64,000 bases of DNA from Jatrophihabitans cynanchi (lineage in GTDB: Bacteria; Actinomycetota; Actinomycetes; Mycobacteriales; Jatrophihabitantaceae), in the NCBI RefSeq assembly GCF_027247405.1, contig NZ_CP097463.1, positions 3,348,001 through 3,412,000 of the forward strand, in the 5' to 3' direction. Position numbers and translations under genes: made by a program. Shown piece after piece: positions 25,886-34,030 of the stretch. The notes below the pieces were generated by a model that ran no database searches, was not told where the DNA came from, and saw only the letters and a list, made by a program, of their open reading frames with translations. The first letter of the stretch is position 1. Every line of letters begins with the position of its first letter.

Positions 25886-26701
25886 TCACCAACTGCTGCC
25901 CGCGGACGGGGTGGCGCCACGATCGGGGATCCGGGCGGCGGCTTCGGCGCGGCGCCGTCGTTCGCCGAGCACCGCAACAAGCAGCCAGGGCGTGGCCGTT
26001 CCGGCCGGTGGAGCGGGGGAGATCACCGCTTCGAGTTGGGCGCGCAGGCTCTCGCCGAGCGAGTGTTGCGCGGCCGGGTTCAGCTGCGGGGCGCGCACCA
26101 GGAACTGACGCACGGTGAGCGCGAGCTGATCGTCCAGCCGGGACAGGTCGAGCGTCTGAGCCCACGGCTGCAGGTGCGGCGGCACGGCGAAGTGCTGCGG
26201 CGCGAGAGTGCGGGCCGGGCCGCCGCGCTCGTTGAGCACGAACGTGCCGGCCATCATGTCGCCGATGCGCTTGTCACCGGAGCTGAAGATCATGGTGAGG
26301 AAACCGGCCGCGGTGCCGAACGGGAACACCAGGCCCGGCTTCTCCAGCACCAGACCGGCCAGGCCGCGGACCAGCGCCTGCCGGAATCCGATCGGGCCGC
26401 CGTCGTCGCGCACCACGCGCAGCCCGAGGCACAGCTTGCCGAGCGTGCGACCGCGAGTGAGCCACTCCATCACGATCGGATAGCCCGCGACGACAAGGAC
26501 CAGCTCGGTGAGGATGACGGCCGTGAGGGCCGCCGAGTCGCCGCCGCCGAAGAGCCGTGCGGTGATCAGCAGCGCGATCACCGCGGCAACGATCTGCACG
26601 AGCGCGTCGATCGCCGACGCCGCGATCCTGGACCCGACGCCGGCGCGCGCGAGATCCAGGCCGACGCCCTCGCCGGACACGATCGCGGGGCTGGGCTGCA
26701 C
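25886..26701 (-). CDS. RDD-family membrane protein
   Basis: This 271-aa protein has an RDD domain at ~18-155: GVGSRIAASAIDALVQIV (here S-R plus D), TRGRTLGKLCLGLRVVRDDG, and a third helix ending SSGDKRIGDMMAGTFVL. A ~115-residue soluble C-terminal tail follows. RDD proteins are proposed transporters or channels of unknown substrate. The GTG start follows TAGGGT by six bases on the same strand. That -10 shares its TA with the -10 of the divergent SpoIIM gene only 26 bp away. Confidence 0.88.
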   Translation of the reverse strand: MQPSPAIVSGEGVGLDLARAGVGSRIAASAIDALVQIVAAVIALLITARLFGGGDSAALTAVILTELVLVVAGYPIVMEWLTRGRTLGKLCLGLRVVRDDGGPIGFRQALVRGLAGLVLEKPGLVFPFGTAAGFLTMIFSSGDKRIGDMMAGTFVLNERGGPARTLAPQHFAVPPHLQPWAQTLDLSRLDDQLALTVRQFLVRAPQLNPAAQHSLGESLRAQLEAVISPAPPAGTATPWLLVAVLGERRRRAEAAARIPDRGATPSAGSSW

Positions 26702-26707
26702 GGCTCG

Positions 26708-26717
26708 ACCCTAGACT
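26708..26717. promoter_or_regulatory. Bidirectional promoter with -10 elements sharing one TA
   Basis: The ten bases ACCCTAGACT contain TAGGGT on the minus strand (26713-26708), six bases before the RDD GTG. They also contain TAGACT on the plus strand (26712-26717), ten bases before the SpoIIM GTG. The dinucleotide 26712-26713 belongs to both hexamers. Confidence 0.6.
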
Positions 26718-26727
26718 CTGCTGCACC

Positions 26728-27720
26728 GTGGACATCGACGCTTTCATCACCGCGCACGCACCCGAGTGGGCGCGGCTGGAGGCCTTGTGCCGGCGGCGCC
26801 GGCCGAGCGCGGACGAGGCGGACGAGCTGGTGCTGCTGTACCGCCGGGTAGCCACCCACCTCGCGCTCGTCCAGTCGCGCACGCCGGACCCGGCGCTGGC
26901 GGCCAGGCTGTCCGGTCTGCTCGCCCGCGCACGGGCCGCGGCGGTCGGCAGATCGCGCTCGAGCGGGTGGGCCGCGCTCGGTCGCGGTGTCACCGTCACC
27001 TTCCCGGCTGCGCTGTACCGCACCTGGCGCTGGTGGGTCGGCATGGGCGCGGCGAACATCGCGATCGCGGCGGCGATGATGCTCTGGCTGCGCGAGCATC
27101 CCGAGCGGTTGAACCGGCTGCTGTCCTCCGACGCCGTACGCCAACTCGTCGACCGCGACTTTCGCGACTACTACTCCGAGCACCCGGCGCGTGCGTTCGC
27201 CGCGCACGTCTGGACGAACAACGCGCTGGTGTCGGCGGTCGCGCTGTTCCTCGGCGTGACGCTGGTCGGCACCCTGTACACGATGTGGCAGAACACGCTC
27301 AACCTCGGCGTGGTAGGCGGCGCGATGCTCGGTGCCGGCAAGGCGCACGTGTTCTTCGGGCTGATCCTGCCGCACGGGATGCTCGAGCTGACCGCGGTGT
27401 TCATCGCCGGCGGCGTCGGGCTGCGCACCGGCTGGGCGTGGGTCGCGCCCGGCCCGCTGCCCCGCTCGCGTGCGCTCGCCGAGGCCGGCCGGCTGGCCGG
27501 CGTGGTCGCGCTCGGACTGGCCGGCGTGCTGCTGGTGTCCGGCGTGATCGAAGCGTTCGTCACGCCGTCCGGATTGCCGACCGCGGCGCGGATCGCGATC
27601 GGCACCGCGGCCGAACTCGCCTTCCTCAGCTATGTGTTCGTGCTGGGACGGCGTGCGGCGCGCGCCGGTGAGCCGGACCTGCCCGCTGAGGCGCGCGCCG
27701 ACGAACTACCCGTGTCGTGA
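26728..27720 (+). CDS. Stage II sporulation protein M (SpoIIM/DUF95) family membrane protein
   Basis: This 330-aa protein has a cytoplasmic helical N-terminus (~1-90) with an ELVLLYRRVATHLALVQSR motif. Hydrophobic segments follow near ~108-125, 165-185, 205-230, 255-275 and 285-305. The SpoIIM-typical HVWTNNALVSAVALFLGVTLVG and FFGLILPHGMLELTAVFIAGG (His and Glu) are present. In Bacillus SpoIIM acts with SpoIID/P in peptidoglycan remodelling. In non-sporulating actinobacteria the role is unknown, but the gene recurs with RDD, DUF58 and MoxR genes as here. Confidence 0.88.
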   Translation: MDIDAFITAHAPEWARLEALCRRRRPSADEADELVLLYRRVATHLALVQSRTPDPALAARLSGLLARARAAAVGRSRSSGWAALGRGVTVTFPAALYRTWRWWVGMGAANIAIAAAMMLWLREHPERLNRLLSSDAVRQLVDRDFRDYYSEHPARAFAAHVWTNNALVSAVALFLGVTLVGTLYTMWQNTLNLGVVGGAMLGAGKAHVFFGLILPHGMLELTAVFIAGGVGLRTGWAWVAPGPLPRSRALAEAGRLAGVVALGLAGVLLVSGVIEAFVTPSGLPTAARIAIGTAAELAFLSYVFVLGRRAARAGEPDLPAEARADELPVS

Positions 27721-27740
27721 GGTGAATTGTCGGCCTCGCG

Positions 27741-27827
27741 GTTCGCTCCGCAAGCGTCGCTCAGTGCTGCTGTTCGCTCCGCAAGCGTCGCTCAGTGCTG
27801 CTGTTCGCTCCGCAAGCGTCGCTCAGT
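27741..27827. repeat. 31-bp direct tandem repeat, 2.8 copies
   Basis: Units start GTTCGCTCCGCAAGCGTCGC at 27741, 27772 and 27803. The first two are complete (31 bp, identical) and the third is 25 bp. The last copy runs over the stop codon of the minus-strand gene at 27823. There are no unique spacers, so this is not a CRISPR array. Confidence 0.9.
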
Positions 27828-28220
27828 CGATGATGAACGCCTTCTTGTACGGCGCCCGCACCCAGCCCTCGTGGTCCCAGTGGATGCCGCACGAGGTCAT
27901 GCTGGCCAGGTCGTAGTGCCCGGCCTTGACGTACCGGTTGTAGCGGCGGAACCCGAACTTGATCGTGGCCCTGCCTTTGCCCGGGAGCGTGACCGACGCC
28001 CCGTAGGTCTTGGACATCGTGGACGAGGACTGGATCGTCACGCCGGCCGCCGCCTCCGCCTCCGCCTTCGCCTGTGCGCCTCGCCGACGTCGAAGTGCAG
28101 CCTGGCCGTGTAGTTCTTGTGGTTGACCAACTGCACCGCGTCCACCTGGTTGATGGTGTAGCTGTGGCTGGTCACCTTGTGATCGCACAGTAGTGGCTCA
28201 AGATCGCAAAAGGGAAGCAT
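27823..28220 (-). pseudogene. Orphan gene of unknown function, frameshifted
   Basis: Two adjacent minus-strand frames look like parts of one protein. The upstream frame (ATG 28220) reads VTSHSYTINQVDAVQLVNHK then NYTARLHFDVGE before turning into poly-Arg. The downstream frame continues as AQAKAEAEAAAGVTIQSS, SVTLPGKGRATIKFGFRRYN and GIHWDHEGWVRAPYKKAF to the stop at 27823. The switch lies in a GCG/GAG-rich low-complexity stretch around 28040-28080, consistent with a small indel. Composition is less GC-rich than the neighbours. Alternating beta-type segments suggest a small beta-rich protein; I do not recognise a family. Its start is only 15 bp after the DUF58 stop. Confidence 0.55.
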
Positions 28221-28235
28221 CGGACGGGGCGTGGA

Positions 28236-29519
28236 CTACAGCCGGCCGGCCGCCTTGAGATCGAGATACGCGTCGCACACGTGCGAGGCGAACAGGTCGG
28301 CAGGCGCGTCGATCACGTGCGCGCCGAACCGGCGCAGCCGCTCGATCACGGCCCGCCGCGCCGCGAGGGTCAGTTCGGCCGCGGCCGCCGCGTACACGTC
28401 GGCGGCCCCGCCCCGTCCGGCGGCGAGCGCGCCGAGCGACGGATCGGACACCGACGCGACGACGAGTTCGTGCCGGGCCGCGACCGCGCGCGCCGCCGGC
28501 ACCAGCCCGGTGTCGGCGGCGGTGTCCAGGGAGCCGAACAGCACGACCAGCGACCGCTTGGCCGCCTGGCGGAGCACCTCGCCGGCCAGCAGTTGCGGAT
28601 CGGTCTCGACGAGTGCCGGCTCCAGCGGCATCACGGCGTTGACCACGCGCGCCAGCGCATCGCGTCCGCCGGTCGCGCCGACCCGCGCACGAACGGTGAC
28701 GTCCGCCGCCACCAGCGCCACCCGATCGCCGGCGCGCCCGGCGACGGCTGTGAGCAGCAGACAGGCGTCCAGCGCGGCGTCGAGCCGGGGTTCGTCGCCG
28801 ACGCGGGCGGCCGAGGCACGACCGGTGTCGACCGCCAGCACGATGTGCCGGTCACGCTCGGGACGCCAGGTTCGCACGACGACGTCGCGGGAGCGGGCCG
28901 TCGCCCGCCAGTCGATCGAGCGGACGTCGTCGCCGATCACGTACGAGCGCAACGAGTCGAACTCCGAGCCCTGGCCGCGCTGGCGCACCAGTACGGCACC
29001 GTCGAGCTGCCGCAGCCGGGACAGCTTCTCCGGCAGGAACCGGCGGGACGCGAACGACGGCAGCACCCGGACCGAGCCGGGCACCGATCGGCGCCGCTGC
29101 CGGGCGGCCAGGGCCAGCGGGCCGAAGCTGCGCACGGTCACGACGGCCGCGGCCCGCTCGCCGCGGCGGGTCGGGCGCAGCGTGCCAACCACCCGGTCGC
29201 GCGCACCGGGCCGCACCCGTAGCGGCTGCAGCCGCGGCGTCATCCCGGCTGACGGCAGCCACGCGTCGCGCACCATCGCGCGCAGCGTCCGGCTCCCGCT
29301 GTTCGTCACGGTCAGCACCGCCGGGACGCGCTCACCGAGCCGCACCGCCGGCGTCGGCTCCCGCACCAGGTGCAGGTCGGCGATCCGCGCGGCCAGCGCA
29401 GCGTCGGCCAGCGCGAGCAGCACCAGCGCCGCGCCGTACCCGATCGCCAGCGCCGCCGACGCCCACGCGATCACCAGCCCGAGCGCTGCGAGCGCCACCA
29501 ACCGTCCGGTGATGAGCAT
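28236..29519 (-). CDS. DUF58 domain-containing protein
   Basis: This 427-aa protein has two N-terminal membrane helices (~5-45), then a beta-sandwich region and the DUF58 core with its diagnostic GSEFDSLRSYVIGDDVRSID and WRATARSRDVVVRTW. A vWA-like part carries IVLAVDTGRAS. DUF58 proteins work with MoxR ATPases; together they are thought to act as chaperone-like complexes inserting cofactors or maturing envelope proteins. The MoxR gene ends three bases upstream of its ATG, so the two are coupled. Confidence 0.88.
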   Translation of the reverse strand: MLITGRLVALAALGLVIAWASAALAIGYGAALVLLALADAALAARIADLHLVREPTPAVRLGERVPAVLTVTNSGSRTLRAMVRDAWLPSAGMTPRLQPLRVRPGARDRVVGTLRPTRRGERAAAVVTVRSFGPLALAARQRRRSVPGSVRVLPSFASRRFLPEKLSRLRQLDGAVLVRQRGQGSEFDSLRSYVIGDDVRSIDWRATARSRDVVVRTWRPERDRHIVLAVDTGRASAARVGDEPRLDAALDACLLLTAVAGRAGDRVALVAADVTVRARVGATGGRDALARVVNAVMPLEPALVETDPQLLAGEVLRQAAKRSLVVLFGSLDTAADTGLVPAARAVAARHELVVASVSDPSLGALAAGRGGAADVYAAAAAELTLAARRAVIERLRRFGAHVIDAPADLFASHVCDAYLDLKAAGRL

Positions 29520-29522
29520 GCG

Positions 29523-30485
29523 TCAGCGCGGCGCGGGAACCGAGGCGAGCACCGACTCCAGGACCGCCTCCACGCTGACCCCCTCCAGCTCGGCCTCCGC
29601 GCGCAGCCCGATGCGATGGCGGAACGTCGGGCGGGCGAGCGCCTGCACGTCGTCCGGCGTCACGAAGTCGCGACCGCTGAGGAAGGCCCAGGCGCGTGCG
29701 GTTGCCAGCAGCGCGGTCGCGCCGCGGGGCGAGACGCCCAGCGAGACGGCCGGGGCGGCGCGGGTGGCGCGGGCGAGCTCGACGATGTAGCCGAGGATCG
29801 CCGGGTCGACGCGCACGGCGCGCACCGCGGCGGTGGCGGTGGCCAGATCGGCCGCGGAGGCGACCGGACGAAGGCCGGCACCGGCGAGGTCCTGCGGGTC
29901 GAACCCGCCGGCGTGCGCCGCGAGCACCCGCACCTCGGTGTCGCGGTCCGGCAGCGGCATCGTGATCTTGACCAGGAACCGGTCCAGCTGTGCCTCGGGC
30001 AGCGGATAGGTGCCCTCGTACTCGACCGGGTTCTGGGTGGCGATCACGCAGAACGGGTCGGGCAGCGGCCGCGGGTGGCCCTCGACGGTGACCTGCCGCT
30101 CCTGCATGGCTTCCAGCAGTGCGGACTGGGTCTTCGGCGGCGTCCGGTTGATCTCGTCGGCGAGCAACAAGTTGGTGAACACCGGCCCCTCGCGGAACTC
30201 GAACCGGCCACTGGACGTGTCGTAGATCAGCGAACCGGTGACGTCGCCCGGCATCAGGTCGGCGGTGAACTGGATCCGCGCCGTGTGCAGGTCGCAGACC
30301 ATTGCGAGGGCACGCACGAGCAGCGTCTTGGCGACCCCGGGGACGCCCTCGATCAGTACGTGGCCGCGGCACAGCAGCCCGACCAGCAGGCCGCTGACCG
30401 CGGCGTCCTGGCCGACGACCGCCTTGCCGATCTCGGTGCGCAGCCGCTGCAGCGCGGTTCGCGGGTCGCTGCTCGGTTCGCTCAC
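29523..30485 (-). CDS. MoxR-family AAA+ ATPase
   Basis: This 320-aa AAA+ protein has Walker A in IEGVPGVAKTLLVRAL, Walker B in LLLADEINRTPPKTQSALLEAM, and sensor 1 in CVIATQNPVEYEGTYPLPEAQLDRFL. The lid domain has the SPRGATALLATARAWAFL sensor-2 region. MoxR ATPases typically pair with DUF58/vWA proteins, encoded next door. The ATG overlaps the DUF4350 stop by four bases, placing it third-last in a five-gene operon starting at 33239. Confidence 0.93.
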   Translation of the reverse strand: MSEPSSDPRTALQRLRTEIGKAVVGQDAAVSGLLVGLLCRGHVLIEGVPGVAKTLLVRALAMVCDLHTARIQFTADLMPGDVTGSLIYDTSSGRFEFREGPVFTNLLLADEINRTPPKTQSALLEAMQERQVTVEGHPRPLPDPFCVIATQNPVEYEGTYPLPEAQLDRFLVKITMPLPDRDTEVRVLAAHAGGFDPQDLAGAGLRPVASAADLATATAAVRAVRVDPAILGYIVELARATRAAPAVSLGVSPRGATALLATARAWAFLSGRDFVTPDDVQALARPTFRHRIGLRAEAELEGVSVEAVLESVLASVPAPR

Positions 30486-31669
30486 GGTGCGGTTCCCTTC
30501 GGTGGCGGGACGGGGACGCCGGGCACAGCCGGCAGGTCGTCGACGCCGTCGGTGTCGTCACGGTCGTGAAGGTCATGAAGATCATCAAGCGCGAGCGCCA
30601 AGTCCACCAGGTCGGGGTCGGACTCGGGCGCCGGGCCGGCGAGCAGCGTGCGGACCGCGGTCCCGGGGCGGCCGGTGCGCGCCGCGACCGCGTGCGCGAG
30701 GGTCGGCAGCGGGGTACCGCGCGGCAGCCCCAACCGCACCCCCAGGCGATGCACGGCGCCGGCGCGCAGGGCCGCGGCGGCCTGTTCCCGGGCCCGGGCC
30801 CGCTGGTAGAGCCGCCCGTGCCCCTCGACCAGCTCGGCCGCGCGCACGACGACCGGCAGCGGCTCGCTGACCACCGGACCGAACCGGCGCGCGCGACAGA
30901 GCACCAGGAGCACCCCCAGGGCCGTCAGCCAGAGGAACGCGCGGCGGGCCCCGTCGGGGAAAAGCGCCCACGCGGTCGGCGCGGCCGAGCCGGTTGCCTC
31001 GGTGCCCGGCAGCAACCAGGTCAGCTCGCGGACGGTGAGGTCGTCGGTCAGCACGTTGACGTCCAGCGCCGCCACCCCCTCGCGCGCCACCGTGTCGTTG
31101 CGCAGCAGGCGGGACGAGCCGAGCACCGCCCAGCCGTCACCGCGCAGCGCCGCGCCGGCGAAGCAGCGCTGCCCGGCGCCGCCCGGATAGCCGAGCGTTC
31201 CCGGTGGCAGGTCGACGGTGCCGGCCGCGGTGGCGCCGACCCAGTCGCAACCGGGCGCGGTGCGTCCGGCCAGCAGCATCGGCGGGCCGGCCGTGACGCC
31301 CAATGCGGACAGCGACCGCTCGCTGCCACCGAGCAGAACGAGCTCTGCTCGGTGGGACAGGGCGCGCAGCTGCGCCCGCGTGTAGCTGTCCGGATCGGTC
31401 ACCACGACGCGCCCGCCGGCCCCGGCGAGCTGCGTGCTGGTGTGCACGCGCACCCCGTGCGCGCGCAGCACCGTGGCCAGCGCCTTGCTTCCGTCGGGCG
31501 CCGACGAGGCCGGGTCGAGCGCACGGTCCGAGGTGCCGGTCAGCGCCGTGACGGCGAGCGCCGCGAGCACCAGCGCCACCGCGATCGCCACCCAGAACCG
31601 GGCCCGCCGCCAGGCGGGCACGAGCAGGGCATCGCTGTCCGCCGCCGGTGTGCGCGCGAGCGTGCTCAT
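30482..31669 (-). CDS. DUF4350 domain-containing membrane protein
   Basis: This 395-aa protein has one membrane helix at ~25-45, an extracytoplasmic DUF4350 domain (~55-235), a second helix at ~255-275 and a cytoplasmic tail. The DUF4350 domain holds DGSKALATVLRAHGVRVHTST, RVVVTDPDSYT, ELVLLGGSERSL and EGVAALDVNVLTDDLTVREL. DUF4350 is related to glutamine-amidotransferase-like or GATase folds and is always found with the DUF4129/MoxR/DUF58 set. The ATG 31669 overlaps the stop of the DUF4129 gene. The acidic C-terminus (DDLHDLHDRDDTDGVDDL) is notable. Confidence 0.83.
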   Translation of the reverse strand: MSTLARTPAADSDALLVPAWRRARFWVAIAVALVLAALAVTALTGTSDRALDPASSAPDGSKALATVLRAHGVRVHTSTQLAGAGGRVVVTDPDSYTRAQLRALSHRAELVLLGGSERSLSALGVTAGPPMLLAGRTAPGCDWVGATAAGTVDLPPGTLGYPGGAGQRCFAGAALRGDGWAVLGSSRLLRNDTVAREGVAALDVNVLTDDLTVRELTWLLPGTEATGSAAPTAWALFPDGARRAFLWLTALGVLLVLCRARRFGPVVSEPLPVVVRAAELVEGHGRLYQRARAREQAAAALRAGAVHRLGVRLGLPRGTPLPTLAHAVAARTGRPGTAVRTLLAGPAPESDPDLVDLALALDDLHDLHDRDDTDGVDDLPAVPGVPVPPPKGTAP

Positions 31670-32313
31670 CGCGGTACCGCGAAGCCGGTGGCCGCCGCCG
31701 GGTCGATCAGCCGGGCGGTGGCGACGGCGTCGGCGGCCCGGCGCGCGGCCCGCACGTCCGCGTCGCTCGCGTGCCGACCGCCGAACCACACCTCGTCGAA
31801 CGCGCGGGTCGCCACGAGCAGGTCGTCGGCGGCCGCAGGCAGCAGTGGGCCGGCCTCGCGCGCGGTGGCGGCGCCGGTACGTCCGGGGCGCGGCGCGAGC
31901 ACACCGCGGTCCTCGATCGTCTGCACCGCGGCCCGCAGCCACTCGCGAAGCGCGCCGTTGCGGTCGCCGCGACCGGCCAGTTCGGCGGCCAGTCGCCGGT
32001 GATCGGTGGCGGCCAGCGGCCGCAGCAGGTCCGTCGCGCCGAGGCCGGCACGTGCCCTGGCGCGCCGCGGCAGCCCGGCGCGCACGGTTGCGAAGATCAC
32101 CAAGGCCGCGGCCACCACCAGCAGTACCAGCAGGACGTTGCCGGTCGCGCTGCCGCTGAACAGCGCATCGAGCCGGTCCAGCACCCAGTTCCAGCCCCGG
32201 TCGAGGAAGCTCGGATCGCTGCGGTGGTACTCGGCCTTGCGCAGCTCTTCGCTCACCGCGTGCTGCGCATCCGGGCCGAACACCGGCCCGGCCGAGGCAA
32301 GCGGCGCGAACAT
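31666..32313 (-). CDS. DUF4129 domain-containing protein
   Basis: This 215-aa protein has one membrane helix at ~57-78 followed by the cytoplasmic DUF4129 domain. The family signature is FDEVWFGGRHASDADVRAAR near the C-terminus (usual pattern: YGG/FGG after E-x-x-x-Y/W). DUF4129 is related to transglutaminase-associated C-terminal domains and belongs to the MoxR-DUF58 operon. The start at 32313 shares a base with the upstream stop (TGATG). Confidence 0.83.
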   Translation of the reverse strand: MFAPLASAGPVFGPDAQHAVSEELRKAEYHRSDPSFLDRGWNWVLDRLDALFSGSATGNVLLVLLVVAAALVIFATVRAGLPRRARARAGLGATDLLRPLAATDHRRLAAELAGRGDRNGALREWLRAAVQTIEDRGVLAPRPGRTGAATAREAGPLLPAAADDLLVATRAFDEVWFGGRHASDADVRAARRAADAVATARLIDPAAATGFAVPR

Positions 32314-33239
32314 CAGAACGCGGTCCGCGGCGCGGGCGGGACGACCGGCGCAACGCGCGCCGCCGCCTGCTGCAGCGCGATGTCCAGGCCTTCCTTGCGC
32401 ATCCGCAGGTCGACGTACAACAGCGAGTCGATCCCGGCCCGCACCGGCGCGGTGAAGGTCGCCGACACCGCCGACCCGATCGCGGTGAGCACGACGAACA
32501 CCACCGGCACGTGGCTGGATCCGGTGCTCGCGGAGAAGACGTCGCTGTCGACCACGATGCCGACGATCTCGAACGGCGCCAGGATGAAGCCGCCGACGAA
32601 CATGACCATCAGCGCGCCGAGCGCCCGGATTCCCCACACCCGCCAGAACGTCCCGCTGACGAGCGCGCGGGAGCGGCCGAGCGCGCCGCGCACCGTGGTG
32701 TTCTCGACCATCAACGCCGGAACCGACACCGCCCAGATGCCCCACAACCAGATCCCCGGCGCGATGCACAGCAGCAGCCCCAGGAACTGCAACAGCGTGG
32801 TGAGCACGGCGAGGGCGATCAGCCGCCAGATCCGGCCGCGGGTGCGCTCCCACACCTGGCCGATGGTGAGCGAGATGCCGAGCACGTCCTGCGTCACCGC
32901 GATCGTGAGCATGCCGGTCAGGATCGCCCCGAGCAGCGTGCTGACCACGATCCCCGCCAGCTGCACGCTCTCGACGCCGAGCAGCGGGCCGAGCGGGGTC
33001 TGCGCGGTCGGGTCCGTCGCGTTCGCCACCTTGATGTCGCCGAGCCGGGCGAACGCGAGCACCTCGAAGATCGCCACGAAGAGCACCTGCACGACCGCGA
33101 TCGCCGCCGACAGCCCGAGCGTCACCTTCGGGTTCCGGCGGATGACCCTGAAGCTGCCGTCCAGGATGTCACCGAGCCCGAGGGGACGCAGCGGGACGCA
33201 GCCGGGACGGGGCGCCTGCGGCAGGCCCGGCATCATCAT
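32313..33239 (-). CDS. Glycerophosphoryl diester phosphodiesterase membrane-domain-like (DUF7847) protein
   Basis: This 308-aa multispanning membrane protein has about six helices. It resembles the GDPD membrane domain: LRPLGLGDILDGSFRVIRRN N-terminal motif, ISLTIGQVWERTRGRIWRL, FLGLLLCIAPGIWLWGIW, and a terminal VRAGIDSLLYVDLRMRKEGLD. No phosphodiesterase domain is attached. This protein heads the DUF4129-DUF4350-MoxR-DUF58 operon and is divergent from mtrA. Three consecutive ATG codons (33239, 33236, 33233) are possible starts. Confidence 0.8.
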   Translation of the reverse strand: MMMPGLPQAPRPGCVPLRPLGLGDILDGSFRVIRRNPKVTLGLSAAIAVVQVLFVAIFEVLAFARLGDIKVANATDPTAQTPLGPLLGVESVQLAGIVVSTLLGAILTGMLTIAVTQDVLGISLTIGQVWERTRGRIWRLIALAVLTTLLQFLGLLLCIAPGIWLWGIWAVSVPALMVENTTVRGALGRSRALVSGTFWRVWGIRALGALMVMFVGGFILAPFEIVGIVVDSDVFSASTGSSHVPVVFVVLTAIGSAVSATFTAPVRAGIDSLLYVDLRMRKEGLDIALQQAAARVAPVVPPAPRTAF

Positions 33240-33327
33240 CGCGGCGCATCCCCTTCGGACCGGGTGTTCGGCGCACCATCTTGACATCCCGGGCGCCGGG
33301 TTGCCGGTGTCCGTGCTGCCGGGATGC

Positions 33328-33333
33328 CACGAT
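33328..33333 (+). promoter_or_regulatory. -10 element of mtrA (probable leaderless start)
   Basis: CACGAT ends seven bases before GTG 33341, the same hexamer and arrangement as before pruA (51282). No purine-rich ribosome-binding site of normal spacing is present. Confidence 0.4.
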
Positions 33334-33340
33334 AGGTGGC

Positions 33341-34030
33341 GTGAAACCTCGCGTGCTCGTCGTGGACGACGATTCCGCCCTGGCCGAGATGCTCGGCATC
33401 GTGCTGCGCACCGACGGCTTCGAGCCGTCGTTCGTCGCCGACGGCAGCCGCGCCCTGACCGCGTTCCACGAGAGCAAGCCCGACATCGTCCTGCTCGACC
33501 TGATGCTGCCCGGGCTGTCCGGCATCGACGTGTGCCGCGCCATCCGCGCCGAGAGCGGCACCCCGATCATCATGCTCACCGCCAAGAGCGACACCGTCGA
33601 CGTCGTGCTGGGCCTGGAGTCCGGCGCCGACGACTACGTCGTGAAACCGTTCAAGCCCAAGGAACTGGTCGCCCGGATGCGGGCCCGGCTGCGGCACCAC
33701 GAGGACCTGGCGAGCGAGTCGCTGGCGATCGGGCCGCCCGACTCGCCGGTCCTGATCGACGTCCCGGCGCACCAGGTCAGCCGGGACGGCAAGCCGGTCG
33801 GGCTCACCCCGCTGGAGTTCGACCTGCTCGTCGCGCTCGCCCGCAAGCCGCGCCAGGTGTTCACCCGCGAGGTGTTGCTGGAGCAGGTCTGGGGTTACCG
33901 CCACGCGGCCGACACCCGGCTGGTCAACGTGCACGTCCAGCGGTTGCGTTCGAAGGTCGAGCGCGACCCCGAGCGGCCCGAGGTGGTGTTGACCGTCCGC
34001 GGCGTCGGATACAAAGCCGGTCCTCCGTGA
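33341..34030 (+). CDS. mtrA: Two-component response regulator MtrA
   Basis: This 229-aa OmpR-type regulator has a receiver domain (VLVVDDDSALAEMLGIVLR) with phospho-acceptor Asp53 in IVLLDLMLPGLSG, TAKSDTVDVV and VVKPFKPKEL. The winged-helix DNA-binding domain (~130-229) carries LTPLEFDLLVALARKPRQVF and NVHVQRLRSKVERDP. MtrA controls cell division, peptidoglycan hydrolase and DNA-replication genes in actinobacteria. The stop overlaps mtrB by four bases (GTGA). GTG 33341 is used because an upstream in-frame extension lacks similarity to MtrA. Confidence 0.97.
   Translation: MKPRVLVVDDDSALAEMLGIVLRTDGFEPSFVADGSRALTAFHESKPDIVLLDLMLPGLSGIDVCRAIRAESGTPIIMLTAKSDTVDVVLGLESGADDYVVKPFKPKELVARMRARLRHHEDLASESLAIGPPDSPVLIDVPAHQVSRDGKPVGLTPLEFDLLVALARKPRQVFTREVLLEQVWGYRHAADTRLVNVHVQRLRSKVERDPERPEVVLTVRGVGYKAGPP

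Noticed and set aside
27741-27827. CRISPR array
   Set aside because: The repeats are directly contiguous with no unique spacers, and there are no cas genes. The RecB-like nuclease at 60942 is a stand-alone repair-type protein, not part of a Cas operon.
32313-33239. Functional glycerophosphodiester phosphodiesterase
   Set aside because: Only the membrane domain is present. The catalytic TIM-barrel with its HR and HD motifs is absent, so enzymatic activity is not claimed.
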